Shown here piece by piece: positions 9,609-18,993 of a stretch of 64,000 nucleotides of DNA (the first letter of the stretch is position 1; every line of letters starts with the position of its first letter). The notes under the pieces are model-generated. The model saw only the letters and a program-made list of their open reading frames with translations. It had not been told where the DNA came from and did not search any database. The DNA is from Hyphomicrobiales bacterium (GTDB taxonomy: Bacteria; Pseudomonadota; Alphaproteobacteria; Rhizobiales; Beijerinckiaceae). The stretch spans positions 3,264,001-3,328,000 of the forward strand of contig CAKNFP010000001.1 of the NCBI GenBank assembly GCA_930633525.1, read 5' to 3'. The translations under genes and the position numbers were made by a program.

Positions 9609-10269
9609 GCCGGGGTGCGCGAGAGCGCCCAGAGCTGGCGCGAGCTTCTCGTCGAGATCAAGCGAAGGGGCCTGTCCATCCCACCCCGGATCGCCGTCGG
9701 GGATGGGGCACTGGGCTTCTGGAAAGCGCTCGACGAGCTCTTTCCCGGCACGCATCATCAGCGCTGCTGGCTGCACAAGACCGCCAACGTGCTCAACAAG
9801 GTGCCGAAATCCGTGCAACCGGGCCTGAAGGCGGCCCTGCGGGAGATCTATCTCGCGCCCACCCGCGCGCAGGCCGAGGTGGCCGTCGATCTGTTTGCCG
9901 AGGCCTACCAGGCGCGCTATCCCAAGGCAGTGGAGTGCGTGCGCAAGGACCAGCGGGCGCTGCTGGCGTTCTATGACTGGCCGGCGGAACACTGGATCCA
10001 TCTGCGCACGACGAACCCAATTGAGAGTGTGTTCGCTACGGTCCGACACCGTACGGTGCGTACCAAGGGCTCGCTGTCGCCGACCACCGCCCGGCTGATG
10101 GTGTTCAAGCTGGTGATGGCGGCCGCGAAGAGCTGGCGGAGATTGATGGGCGAAAACCAGTTGCCCAAGGTGATCGCCGGTGTCAGGTTTAAGGACGGCA
10201 GCGAGGTCATTCCGATGCCGACAAACAGCGCCGCCTGATCGGCCCGTCACCCAATATCCATCATAGCTC
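8876..10269 (+). mobile_element. IS256-family element, copy 1 (complete)
   Basis: The terminal inverted repeats begin GAGCTATG at both ends and pair imperfectly over about 23 bp. The flanks carry a perfect 9-bp direct repeat, TCGTTACAG, at 8867-8875 and 10270-10278. That is the normal target duplication size for IS256 elements and shows insertion as a single unit about 57 bp after hsdM. All bases that can be compared with copy 2 (from 63,268) appear identical. Confidence 0.95.
8973..10238 (+). CDS. IS256-family transposase
   Basis: This 421-residue Mutator-superfamily DDE transposase has its catalytic residues in YVWADGVYLQ (first D, about 178), VGDGALGFWK (second D, about 243) and TNPIESVF (E, about 352). 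The conserved HQRCWLHK motif lies between the last two. The reading frame is intact and the length is normal. It starts at ATG 8973, 97 bp inside the left terminal repeat. Confidence 0.95.
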   Translation: MNASTNVLRLRQPNEIDDPLTDILRTGARKLLAQAIEIEAEAYLASMRDLKLPDGRERLVRHGHGPERTIQTGIGPVEVSRVKIRDRGAEGEDRIRFSSAILPKWARRTKSLDALLPILYLRGLSTGDFQEALSALLGKDAPNLSPSAITRLTGEWQAEYEHWQARDLSARRYVYVWADGVYLQARMEDQAECMLVLIGATPEGKKELVGFQAGVRESAQSWRELLVEIKRRGLSIPPRIAVGDGALGFWKALDELFPGTHHQRCWLHKTANVLNKVPKSVQPGLKAALREIYLAPTRAQAEVAVDLFAEAYQARYPKAVECVRKDQRALLAFYDWPAEHWIHLRTTNPIESVFATVRHRTVRTKGSLSPTTARLMVFKLVMAAAKSWRRLMGENQLPKVIAGVRFKDGSEVIPMPTNSAA

Positions 10270-10531
10270 TCGTTACAGCGATGCTGCCCCATTGGATCGA
10301 ACGACCGCTTTAGGGCAAACGCCTATGCCCGCTGCGACTATACTCGACCGTCCGCAATAGGCTGCTCAGGTACTCGCCGCGGGCGCATGAGTGACTGATT
10401 CGGAGCGCGGCACCAGTGATGCGAGCGGCGGCAATTGGCCAAAGCGTTCAGCTGCACCTGCGAAGAGTTGCGCCATGCTTCGATTTGCCTAGGTGATATT
10501 GGTGGGGCTCAAAGCAACAACTTCAAGTATT

Positions 10532-10972
10532 TCATGCACGAGTAACAATCTCGTCTATCGGGCCGGGTGCAGCCATGCCTGCCACACGCAGGAACGCCGT
10601 CACGCCCACCGCAATCGCCCCGATCACCGAGAAGATGATCTGCCATGTCTCAGACGGCATCATGTGCTTGACGATACCGAGCGTGGCATAGAACCCGGCC
10701 ATGCCCGCCGGAGCGACGAAGGCCAGAGCAATCAGCAGACGCGCCCATATCGGGCGAACCAGTATAAGCAGGCCCTGACCGACTGCCAGTGTCAGACCGG
10801 CGGCGAGAAGACCAACAACGATGCCGCCGAGCCAGCCAGCACCAGTGCCATAGGCCCAGCTGCCCGCATTCAGGCCGATGAAGAACGGCAGAGCAAAGAC
10901 GGCGAGATTGAACAGCAGCCAACACATGGTGCCAATGGCTGCGGTGGAAACGAGGATTCCGAGAATGATCAT
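10532..10972 (-). CDS. Plasmid-type hypothetical membrane protein
   Basis: About 146 residues with four or five hydrophobic segments (MIILGILVSTAAIG, LLFNLAVFALPFFIG, GGIVVGLLAAGLTLAVG, LLIALAFVAPAGMAG and a final one near the C terminus) suggest a small inner-membrane protein. ATG 10972 is chosen because GGAG lies 8 nt upstream; a slightly longer start at 10990 is possible. It is the last gene of the - strand backbone block and has no recognised function. About 250 bp between it and the IS256 copy hold nothing I recognise. Confidence 0.6.
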   Translation of the reverse strand: MIILGILVSTAAIGTMCWLLFNLAVFALPFFIGLNAGSWAYGTGAGWLGGIVVGLLAAGLTLAVGQGLLILVRPIWARLLIALAFVAPAGMAGFYATLGIVKHMMPSETWQIIFSVIGAIAVGVTAFLRVAGMAAPGPIDEIVTRA

Positions 10973-11123
10973 GGTGGTGTCTCCGTGCAAAAGATTGGAC
11001 GGTTGCGCCTTCCACCACCACCATGGCGCACTGCGACATATAGCATGAATCTGCCTGTCTGTGCGACATGGAATGATCGGCGGACGCTATCGCCATGCGC
11101 ATGATGACGTGGGAAGGCAGCGC

Positions 11124-12050
11124 TCACGCGCTGCCGGTCCCGAAGCGATAGACCGGGATGCCCATCTTGCGGGCCTTGTCGGCCAGATTGTCCTGAATGC
11201 CCGTGCCGGGGAAGATGATGACCCCGATCGGCATGATGCCGAGCATCTGGTCGTTGCGCTTGAACGGTGCTGCCTTGGCGTGTTTTGCCCAGTCGGGTTT
11301 GAACGCGAGCTGTGCGACCTTGCGGTTATTGGCCCAGGTGGCCGCGATGCGTTCCGCGCCCTTGGGCGATCCGCCGTGCATCAGCACCATGTCCGGATGC
11401 TTGGCATGGACCTGATCGAGCTTGGCCCAGATTGTGCGATGATCGGTGGTGTCACCACCCGAGAAGGCGATCTTCGGTCCGGCGGGCAGCAGCACCTCGT
11501 TGTCGGCCCGGCGTTTTGCGGCGATGAAGTCGCGGCTGTCGATCATGGCTGAGGTCATCTGGCGATGGTTGACCCGTGAGCCGGAGCGTTGCGACCAGGG
11601 CGATCCAGTGGTGCGCAGATAGATGTCCGCGGCGGTTTCACGGAAGGTCTCCATGCTGTCGCGGCGCTCGATCAGGCTTTGGCCCGCGCCGATCAGGGTT
11701 TCAAGCTGGACGGATTTGACCTCGCTACCGTCCTGTTCGCGCTGAAGGCGCTTCTGTGCCTGCTCGTTATCGTCGAGTTTGGTCTCGATCCGCTCGACAG
11801 CGCGGTGGAAGGTGTTGACGGTGGACCAGAGGATCTCGTCGAGGTCGAAATCGAGGCTGGTGTCGGCCATGGTGGAAATCAGGGCGTCGAAGATGTCGGA
11901 GACTGCGCCCTGGATGACGTGATCTTCGGGTGTAAGCCGGGGATCGGCTTAGTCTTCGGAGGGGCGGTAGCCGTAAAGTTCGAGTTCTTCGATGGCGTGG
12001 CCGGTCGGGGACGTGCTGTGATCGGGTTCGAAATCGTCGTGCGCGTACAT
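11124..12050 (-). pseudogene. DUF2493 / SLOG-domain protein with an in-frame stop
   Basis: The frame begins at ATG 12050 (MYAHDDFEPDHSTSPTGHAI), the usual N terminus of plasmid DUF2493 proteins, and meets TAA at 11949-11951 after 33 codons. Without any frame change it then continues through ADPRLTPEDHV and a Met at 11870 into a full DUF2493 domain (KIAFSGGDTTDHRTIWAKLD, MVLMHGGSPKGAERIA, GVIIFPGTGIQDNLADKA), which is a Rossmann-like nucleotide-binding SLOG fold. A single nonsense change of a GAA/CAA-type codon explains this. Reinitiation at 11870 could still give a 248-residue protein with the whole SLOG domain. Confidence 0.8.
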
Positions 12051-12164
12051 GGGATGCTTCCGTCAGTTGGACCGCGACCGTCGCGGCCTTCATGGCGACG
12101 AAAGCCCACGGGCGCGTCGGTCTGGCAGCGCGAGCCTCTGGCGAGTGCCTTGATGGCAAAGCCC

Positions 12165-12222
12165 GGCTGATTTGTTTCGCGCTGTAAAGGCGGGCTTGCC
12201 CGCCGACGGAAATCAGTCGGGC
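12165..12222 (-). other. Nested hairpin upstream of the DUF2493 gene
   Basis: The 307 bp between the DUF2493 start and the Toprim gene contain no ORF I would call. They do hold a perfect hairpin GGCGGGC-TT-GCCCGCC at 12189-12204, enclosed by a second pairing CTGATTT (from about 12168) with AAATCAG (to about 12219). There is no U-run, so it is not a typical terminator. It may be a structured 5' leader for the DUF2493 gene. Confidence 0.5.
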
Positions 12223-12357
12223 GTCGCCATTGCCTGACCGGGGCGTTTGTGGGCCGATCGCCCTCTCGGAAGGCCAAGGCGCGGTCCTCTGCTGATGACA
12301 GGATGCAGCCTATGCGCATGACAGGATCGGAACGGCCCGATCACGGCCCCGTACCGG

Positions 12358-13395
12358 CTATGCCATTGAAGCTATGAAGCGGCTGACATCCTGGGGAGCG
12401 ATTTGCACCCGGATCTCTGCCCGAACGGCATCCAGCCCGCGAGTTGTAAGATCTTCGTTGAAGTCCCCAATCATGGGCGAGAGCGTGATAGCCTCGATCC
12501 CGACCCCGTGCGCCCGGTCCACCAGGCTATTGCGGGCGCTGTCACCTGCCGGATCGTTGTCGCGGACGATATAGAGCCTGCGCAGGTGCGGTGGAAACAG
12601 GATGGCCGCGAGGTGTCCGGCCGAGAGTGCGGAAACCATCGGCATGGTGGGCAGAGCCTGACGCAGCGACAGGATGGTTTCGATACCTTCCCCCGCTGCC
12701 ATGACATCCTGCGCATCACCGAAACGAACCGCATGTCTGAGCAGGTCGCCCATTGCCTTCCTCGGCGGATCGACAGGCGCCTTGCCGGAACCGTCCGGGG
12801 CCAGCCATGTGCGGTGTGCGCCGGTGATCCTGCCATCGAGATCGGTGACGGCGGCGATCATGGCGGGCCAGGCTTGCGTCGGGCCATCGTCCTCGGGCCG
12901 CCAGTAGCAGTTGGGATAGAAACGCAGATTTGCGGTCTGGCGTAAATCCGTAATGCCGCGTCCGCGTAAATACGCTTCTGCGGTACTGCCGATCAGCGGC
13001 TGCGTCATGCGCCAGAGGCGGCGTGCGGCCTCGGATGATCCCGATGGTGCTGGCGTTCGGGACTGACGGGATGGTGGCTGCGGTTCAGGATGCGGCAGGC
13101 TGAGGAAGCGCCGGGCCTCATCGGCAACATCTGCGAAGTCGATCAGACCGAGCGAATCCCGGATCACGTCCAGCAGATCGCCATATTCACCCGTGGCCGT
13201 GTCCTGCCATTTACCGGCAATGCCTTTCACGCTGTCGTGCAGCCGGACGAACATCGAGCGGCCAGACGTGTTTCGGACATCGCCAACCTGCCAGTAATTG
13301 CCCTGTTTGCGGCCATTGGAGAGATAATGGCGGCACACCGCCTCGGCCTGCCGGCCGAGACGCTGCGCCAGTTCGGAAGCGTTGAGGCGCGCCAT
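12358..13395 (-). CDS. Toprim-domain protein (P4 primase-like, plasmid type)
   Basis: This 345-residue protein has an N-terminal region like the DUF7146/primase-helper family and a C-terminal Toprim fold. The conserved Glu is in GEGIET (235-240) and the DxD pair is in RDNDPAGD (D279, D281). No zinc-binding Cys cluster is seen at the N terminus. It probably acts in DNA replication or conjugative processing of the element. The start overlaps the stop of the upstream strawberry-notch gene by one base (TAATG), so the two are co-translated. Confidence 0.8.
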   Translation of the reverse strand: MARLNASELAQRLGRQAEAVCRHYLSNGRKQGNYWQVGDVRNTSGRSMFVRLHDSVKGIAGKWQDTATGEYGDLLDVIRDSLGLIDFADVADEARRFLSLPHPEPQPPSRQSRTPAPSGSSEAARRLWRMTQPLIGSTAEAYLRGRGITDLRQTANLRFYPNCYWRPEDDGPTQAWPAMIAAVTDLDGRITGAHRTWLAPDGSGKAPVDPPRKAMGDLLRHAVRFGDAQDVMAAGEGIETILSLRQALPTMPMVSALSAGHLAAILFPPHLRRLYIVRDNDPAGDSARNSLVDRAHGVGIEAITLSPMIGDFNEDLTTRGLDAVRAEIRVQIAPQDVSRFIASMA

Positions 13396-16300
13396 TATGC
13401 GGCCTCCCGCTCGCCGATGCGCTCAACGGGGAAGCGTTCAAGCAGCTTGCCGATGATCTCCGGCCCCGTTGTATCGACGGGTACGAAGAAGTGCAGTTTC
13501 CACGAGATGATCTCGCTGAAGAGGCCGTAAGCCCGAAGCCGGTCGCGCATTGCATCGGTAAAGCCGGTCAGTTCGATCCGGCGGGCGCCCATGACCCGGA
13601 CGCGGCGCAATTGCAGCCCCTCGGCGAGATCAAGGATCGTGCGACCTTCGATCAGCGCGGCATAGGCGGCATCCGGTGTCAGGCTGCTGGTGACGCCACT
13701 GGTCGAGGCATTGGCAGCCCATGCCGGCGATACCCGGCGACCGATGATGCGTTCGCCCTCGTCGGTCTGGAGCCGATAGACGCGGGAGGAGTCCTGCGGC
13801 AGGCGTTTCCAGATTGGCAGAAGCAGCCCTGTCACCATATGCAGGATGCTGTCGGTGAACTCCGGCACCTCTGCCAGTTCGGCCTTCCAGGCCACGGTGA
13901 AGGCGGCACGGTCGGCCTCGATCCAGTGGGTCTCGCCCATCGCCCGCACCGGAATGTTCATCGCCTCCATGGGCCGGATCAGCCGCACACGCCGTTCGAT
14001 CTCGCCATCATCCAGCATGACGCTGGTGGTTGGGATCTGCACGGCGGCGCGACCGGATCGCTCGTTGATGAGCAATCTTGCGCGGGGGTCATCCAATTCC
14101 GCCAAGGCGGTATCGAGTGTGACCGGCTGATTGCGCTTGCGCTCGGTGAGCGTGAGGAGCCGGGTTTCCGCGCCGGTGCCCGGATGGGTGTGGATCACCT
14201 GCCGGTCGGTGACGATGAAGCTTTCCGCCTTCAGCGTTTCCAGCCCCATGTCATAGGTGCCGGATGCAATCGCCCCATCGATCCGCGCCTGCAGAAGCTG
14301 CTCGAAGGCCGAGAACAGGATGCCCTGCAATTCGATGGTCAGCGCCAATAAGCGGTTGAGGAAGGTGGTGATCGGCGGCAGGTCGTCCTTCACACCATTG
14401 CTGTCCATCAGCTTCAGGCCTGTAGCGGTTTGGAACCGTTCGAGCGAGCAACCCTCGACCTTGCCGCGCACGATCAGCAGATAAAGCTGGCGCAGTGCAT
14501 CGCGGGCATAGGCGGATTCCAGATTGTCCTCGGGACGGAACAGCCCCTGACCGCCGGTCTGGCGCTGGCCGCGAGTGATCGCGCCCAGCGTGTCGAGGCG
14601 GCGGGCGATGGTGCTGAGAAACCGCTTCTCCGCTTTCACATCGGTGGCAATCGGCCGGAACAGCGGTGGCTGCGCCTGATTGGTCCGGTTGGTGCGGCCC
14701 AGCCCCTGAATGGCGGCATCGGCCTTCCAGCCCGGCTCCAGCAGATAATGCACGCGCAGCCGCTGGTTTTTCGCCGAGAGTTCGGCGTGATAGCTGCGCC
14801 CCGTGCCACCGGCATCAGAGAAGACCAAAATACGCTTCTGGTCATCCATGAAGGCCGACGTCTCGGCAAGGTTGGCGGACGGTGCACGGTTCTCGACCGC
14901 AAGACGGGCCGATGCCCCCTCGCCCTTGCGCACGATGCGGCGTGAGCGGCCCGTGACCTCCGCCACCATATCCGTGCCGTAACGCTGGACGATCTGGTCA
15001 AGCGCACCGGGGACAGGCGGAAGCGAACCCAGCTGCTCCAGCATCTCGTCGCGCCGCGCTACAGCTTCGCGGCATTCAACCGGCTGACCATCGCGGAAGA
15101 CGGGTCGTGACGACAGATTGCCCTCGCCATCGCTGAACGGCTCATAGAGCTGTACCGGGAAGGAATGCTGCAAATACGAACCGACATATTCCCTGGGCGT
15201 GACATCGACAGAAATATCGCTCCGTTCCTCCGTCGGGATCTCGGACAGCCGCCGTTCCATCAGAGCTTCCCCGGTCGAGACGATCTGGATGACGGCCGCA
15301 TGGCCCGCCTCCAGATCGGCATCGATGGATCGGATCAGGGTCGGGGTTTTCATGGAGGTCAGCAGATGGCCGAAGAAGCGCTGCTTGGTGCTCTCAAAGG
15401 CCGAACGGGCGGCGGATTTGGCCTGCCGGTTCAGCGTTCCCTCGCTGGCGGTGATGTTGGCGGCTTGCATGGCCGCGTCGAGATTATTGTGAATGACGGC
15501 AAAAGCCCCAGCATAAGCATCATAGATGCGGCGCTGTTCGTCCGTGAGTTGGTGCTCGATCAGTTCATATTCGACGCCATCATAGGAAAGCGAGCGGGCG
15601 GTGTAGAGGCCGAGGGACCGCAGATCGCGCGCCAGCACCTCCATCGCCGCGACGCCGCCGGCTTCGATCGCCTCAACGAACTCGGCACGGGTGGCAAACG
15701 GAAAATCCTCGCCACCCCAGAGGCCGAGGCGCTGCGCATAGGCGAGATTGTGGACGGTGGTGGCGCCGGTTGCAGAGACATAGACCACACGGGCGTCGGG
15801 CAGCGCGTGTTGGAGCCGAAGGCCCGCACGTCCCTGCTGCGAGGCGGCGACATCGCCGCGCTCTCCCTTGCCGCCACCGGCATTCTGCATGGAATGGCTC
15901 TCGTCGAAGATAATGGCTCCATCGAAATCGGACCCCAACCATTCGACGATCTGCTTGACGCGAGAAACCTTGTCGCCCCGGTCGTCGGAGCGTAGCGTGG
16001 TATAGGTGGTGAAAAGGATGCCTTCCGACAGCGTGATCTTTGCGCCTTGAGGGAAGCGTGACAGAGGCGTGACAAGCAGCCGTTCCATGCCGAGCGCCGA
16101 CCAGTCGCGCTGCGCGTCCTCGATCAGCTTGTCGGATTTGGAGATCCAGATCGCCTTGCGCCGACCGCGCAGCCAGTTGTCGAGAATGATGGCAGCGGAC
16201 TGGCGGCCCTTGCCAGCGCCGGTTCCGTCACCGAGCATGAAGCCCCGGCGAAAGCGGATTGATCCGGTAGCATCCTCGGGCGCGGCGCTCACATTGTCGA

Positions 16301-17717
16301 AATGCTCGTCCACGGTCCATGCGCCGGCGAGATGATCGGCATGGGCTTCCCCGGCATAGATCACAGTTTCAAGCTGAGCGTCCGACAGACGCGCGCAGAT
16401 GTCAGCGGGCAGCATGGGCCGGTAGGAGGGCTTCGGCGGTGCGACCGAGGCCATGGCGGCGGATTGCACCAGCTTGGTCGGATGCGGCTGCGCGCAAGCA
16501 ATGCGCAGCGATTGCAGCGCATATTCCTCATAGATGGCGTCGGACAGGCGAGCGCCTTCCGGTGGCGTCCAGTCCACGGTCTCGTAGGCAAGTTCGACGC
16601 CCTCGGGATCATTGGCGGGAGCAGCGGCAGGCCGCGCAGTTGTCGCCCGGGCCAGATAGCCCCGCACGGTTTTCGGCGCGGCGGTCGGAGCGGGCACAGC
16701 GATCCTCGGCAACGATACCGGCGAACGCTGCGGGACACGTGCCTCGATCCATTCGATCAGCGTGGCAACATCAGGCGCGATCCCCGGTGAGACCGGAAAA
16801 CTCGCCGGATCGTCAGCGGGCAGTTTGTCGATAACGGTCAGCCGCGTGTCGATCGTGGTGCCGTGCTTTGCATAGACCGCGCCATCGGCGGCGGCGGTGA
16901 ACACCACACGGCCACGCGCCTGCAAGCGGATGAATGCGTCCCGCCATGCCGGATCTTCGGGGCCAAAGCCTGCGCCGGTGATAGTCACCAGCCGACCGCC
17001 GGGGGCCAGACGGGCCAGCGCCGAGGCAACATGGCGGTAGGCCGCATCAGCGACACGCCCGCTGACATTGGCCATAACCGAGAATGGCGGGTTCATCAGC
17101 ACCACGGACGGGACGGCATCCGGGGCCAGATGGTCGTCGATCTGGGCGGCGTCGAACCGGGCGACGGCAAAGGCCGGAAAGAGCGAAGACAGAAGATCGG
17201 CGCGGGTATCGGCGAGTTCATTGAGGATCAGCGAACCGCCGATGGTCTGCGCCAGGATCGCCAGAAGGCCGGTGCCTGCCGATGGCTCAAGCACCCTGTC
17301 ATCAGGCGTGATTGCGGCAGCCGTCAGAGCAGCAAGACCAAGCGGGATCGGCGTCGAAAACTGCTGGAAGTTCTGGCTTTCCTCGGAACGCCGGGTCTGC
17401 GTCGGCAATAGTCCGGCGATCTTTGTCAGCACGGAAATCCGTGCAGCCGGAGACGCAGCTTTACGGAAAAGCGCCTTTCCGTATTTGCGCAGGAAGAGAA
17501 CGGTAGCGACTTCGCAGGCCTCGTAAGCCAGCTTCCAGTCCCAGGCGCCAGTAGCGTCGGACGCGCCGAATGCCGTTTCCATTGCGCCGCGCAAGGTAGC
17601 GGCATCGATGCGCTGACCGCGTTCGAGATAGGGGAGCAAAAGATTGGCCGCAGCCAGGATCGCCGGCGCAGCCGCCAGCGGCGTGACGGGATCAGTCACG
17701 GGGAAAACCATGTTCAT
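13395..17717 (-). CDS. Strawberry-notch-like helicase fused to a methyltransferase-like domain
   Basis: About 1440 residues. The N-terminal third is an AdoMet-dependent methyltransferase-like domain (DRVLEPSAGTGLLA, then VLMNPPFSVM). The rest is a strawberry-notch type SF2 ATPase with Walker A GDGTGAGKGRQ, motif II FDESHS, SDAGGTGRSYHAE and GLGRTNRTNQAQPP. Such proteins are common in alphaproteobacterial plasmids and ICEs; the role is unproven, with DNA modification or protection in transfer the usual suggestion. ATG 17717 (MNMVFPVTD) is chosen over an upstream in-frame start at 17879 because the latter would read through a terminator. The - strand region just upstream resembles the leaders of neighbouring genes. 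Confidence 0.85.
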   Translation of the reverse strand: MNMVFPVTDPVTPLAAAPAILAAANLLLPYLERGQRIDAATLRGAMETAFGASDATGAWDWKLAYEACEVATVLFLRKYGKALFRKAASPAARISVLTKIAGLLPTQTRRSEESQNFQQFSTPIPLGLAALTAAAITPDDRVLEPSAGTGLLAILAQTIGGSLILNELADTRADLLSSLFPAFAVARFDAAQIDDHLAPDAVPSVVLMNPPFSVMANVSGRVADAAYRHVASALARLAPGGRLVTITGAGFGPEDPAWRDAFIRLQARGRVVFTAAADGAVYAKHGTTIDTRLTVIDKLPADDPASFPVSPGIAPDVATLIEWIEARVPQRSPVSLPRIAVPAPTAAPKTVRGYLARATTARPAAAPANDPEGVELAYETVDWTPPEGARLSDAIYEEYALQSLRIACAQPHPTKLVQSAAMASVAPPKPSYRPMLPADICARLSDAQLETVIYAGEAHADHLAGAWTVDEHFDNVSAAPEDATGSIRFRRGFMLGDGTGAGKGRQSAAIILDNWLRGRRKAIWISKSDKLIEDAQRDWSALGMERLLVTPLSRFPQGAKITLSEGILFTTYTTLRSDDRGDKVSRVKQIVEWLGSDFDGAIIFDESHSMQNAGGGKGERGDVAASQQGRAGLRLQHALPDARVVYVSATGATTVHNLAYAQRLGLWGGEDFPFATRAEFVEAIEAGGVAAMEVLARDLRSLGLYTARSLSYDGVEYELIEHQLTDEQRRIYDAYAGAFAVIHNNLDAAMQAANITASEGTLNRQAKSAARSAFESTKQRFFGHLLTSMKTPTLIRSIDADLEAGHAAVIQIVSTGEALMERRLSEIPTEERSDISVDVTPREYVGSYLQHSFPVQLYEPFSDGEGNLSSRPVFRDGQPVECREAVARRDEMLEQLGSLPPVPGALDQIVQRYGTDMVAEVTGRSRRIVRKGEGASARLAVENRAPSANLAETSAFMDDQKRILVFSDAGGTGRSYHAELSAKNQRLRVHYLLEPGWKADAAIQGLGRTNRTNQAQPPLFRPIATDVKAEKRFLSTIARRLDTLGAITRGQRQTGGQGLFRPEDNLESAYARDALRQLYLLIVRGKVEGCSLERFQTATGLKLMDSNGVKDDLPPITTFLNRLLALTIELQGILFSAFEQLLQARIDGAIASGTYDMGLETLKAESFIVTDRQVIHTHPGTGAETRLLTLTERKRNQPVTLDTALAELDDPRARLLINERSGRAAVQIPTTSVMLDDGEIERRVRLIRPMEAMNIPVRAMGETHWIEADRAAFTVAWKAELAEVPEFTDSILHMVTGLLLPIWKRLPQDSSRVYRLQTDEGERIIGRRVSPAWAANASTSGVTSSLTPDAAYAALIEGRTILDLAEGLQLRRVRVMGARRIELTGFTDAMRDRLRAYGLFSEIISWKLHFFVPVDTTGPEIIGKLLERFPVERIGEREAA

Positions 17718-17818
17718 GTCGAGAACCTCAGGAGAGCGGGAAGGACAAGCCCGGACAGCGCTCTCTCTCGACCACCCGGACCTGACCCTTTTCGGCCCAC
17801 CTCTCACTCTCAAAGTGC
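17718..17818 (-). promoter_or_regulatory. 5' leader of the strawberry-notch gene (degenerate family member)
   Basis: On the - strand this 100-nt leader begins GAGAGTGAGAGG, shared with the ardC leader at 24.8 kb. It also has a purine-rich GAGAGAGAG box like the other leaders, and ends CTCTCCTGAGG before ATG 17717. The GACGGG pairing seen in the three better copies is not clear here. It starts immediately downstream of a terminator, so it probably contains the promoter. Confidence 0.45.
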
Positions 17819-17825
17819 AGCATGA

Positions 17826-17856
17826 GAAAAGCGCCCCGACCGAACGGCGAGGCGCT
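17826..17856 (-). terminator. Rho-independent terminator after the 17876-18520 gene
   Basis: Read on the - strand, AGCGCC pairs with GGCGCT around a 15-nt loop and is followed by TTTT. It lies 20 bp past the stop of the gene ending at 17876 and just ahead of the leader of the next gene. Confidence 0.7.
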
Positions 17857-17875
17857 TGTCTATGTCTTCCCGGGA

Positions 17876-18520
17876 TCATCCGAAGCGGCGACCGGCTTCG
17901 GTGAAAGTGTATTCATTGGCGGCGATGGTTTCATCGACCACTTCGTCCGAGGACAGAAAATCATATTCGCGTTCAAGCTGGCGGTAGAGCCAGCGGGCCA
18001 GATCGCGCAGCGCCTCGATGATCGTCTCCTCGGTATCGGCGGTCATGTCCTGCCAGATCGGGCTGTTTCGCTCGACCGAGATCGACATGCAGTATTCTTG
18101 ATAATAATGGCCGCGATGGCTGGCATCGGCACGAAGCTGATAGAAGTTGCGGCGCTGGACCGCCTGAAGGGCGTCGGCGATGCGGTGCAGTTCGGTGTCC
18201 TGCGGTGCGTATTCCCGGATCAGGCGCGGCGCATGTTTGCGATAGGAATACCAGGATTCAAAGCAGGCGCCGTCCCCCTGCGACCAGAAGCCCCGGAACC
18301 AGATGCAGGGGTCTTGCCGTGTGCCGCCGCCCATCAACCGGACGGTTCGGGTCTTGAGGTTCAGCCCGAGGATTTCGGCGATGCGCTGGAAATCCTCATA
18401 GACGGCATTGTACCAGTCATAGTCGAAGCCGCCCTCACGATACCAGGCACGGGCCTTGTCCTTAGCCGCATCGGACAATTCGTCGAGGCGATAGACGGTG
18501 GTTTCGATAAGCTCAGGCAT
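17876..18520 (-). CDS. Conserved plasmid-borne hypothetical protein
   Basis: 214 residues, start ATG 18520 (MPELIETTVYRLDEL). The protein is acidic and rich in aromatic residues (WYREGGFDYDWYNAVYEDF, RQDPCIWFRGFWSQGDGAC). It resembles a family found beside strawberry-notch and ParB-like genes on alphaproteobacterial plasmids, sometimes labelled as antitoxin-like, but I can give no function. Its start overlaps the end of the upstream gene by 8 bp, and a terminator follows. An in-frame start at 18628 is less likely because it would lie deep within the neighbouring gene. Confidence 0.65.
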   Translation of the reverse strand: MPELIETTVYRLDELSDAAKDKARAWYREGGFDYDWYNAVYEDFQRIAEILGLNLKTRTVRLMGGGTRQDPCIWFRGFWSQGDGACFESWYSYRKHAPRLIREYAPQDTELHRIADALQAVQRRNFYQLRADASHRGHYYQEYCMSISVERNSPIWQDMTADTEETIIEALRDLARWLYRQLEREYDFLSSDEVVDETIAANEYTFTEAGRRFG

Positions 18521-18929
18521 AAGGATCTCTCCCTTCGAGAACCGAGGAAAGCCAGCCATCAGTGTCGATCCAGTCCACCGTCTCGCCGATTGCGAGATCG
18601 AGGACATGTGCCCCGCCGCCGAACCCATTCAGGCGGGATCGAGAGCAACTGTTTGCCCATTGCAGTCCCCATAATCCGATCAGGCCAAAGGTGGCCGCGC
18701 AGTGCATGACGAACCGGATGACATGCTCGGGATCGCCGGTAACGTCATCACGCATCCAGAGCTGCGTGCCGTCATGTTCAGGCTGAATCGAGAGCAGAAA
18801 GCCGTTGGCGGGTTCATGTTCGGCACTGCTTCCGTCCGACAAGGCATTATAGAGATCGACGGCACGGACGGCATTCTCATGCGTCCCAACATCGAGCAGG
18901 CAGGAAAAGTGGGTGTGGTAATCGGCCAT
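18513..18929 (-). CDS. Conserved plasmid-borne hypothetical protein
   Basis: 138 residues, start ATG 18929 (MADYHTHFSCLLDVGT) with AGGAGG 6 nt upstream. It contains ADYHTHFSCLLDVGT and VDLYNAL near the N terminus and DDVTGDPEHVIRFV in the middle, with no catalytic motif I recognise. It overlaps the following gene by 8 bp, so the pair is one transcription unit. A long N-terminal extension in the same frame (to 19100) runs through a terminator-like hairpin and the previous gene and is not credible. Confidence 0.65.
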   Translation of the reverse strand: MADYHTHFSCLLDVGTHENAVRAVDLYNALSDGSSAEHEPANGFLLSIQPEHDGTQLWMRDDVTGDPEHVIRFVMHCAATFGLIGLWGLQWANSCSRSRLNGFGGGAHVLDLAIGETVDWIDTDGWLSSVLEGRDPYA

Positions 18930-18940
18930 ATCAGCCTCCT

Positions 18941-18970
18941 GAAACAAGAAAGCCCGGCATGGCACCGAGC
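18941..18970 (-). terminator. Putative terminator after the 18994-19542 gene
   Basis: On the - strand GCTCGG pairs with CCGGGC (one G-T pair) around a 7-nt loop, followed by TTTCTTGTTT. It lies 24 bp past the stop of the gene ending at 18994. Confidence 0.55.
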
Positions 18971-18993
18971 GGAATGACGGGGATGGGTAACGG

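Noticed and set aside
13395..17879. Strawberry-notch gene starting at 17879
   Set aside because: The extra 54 residues run through a clear terminator and the conserved leader, and have no family match.
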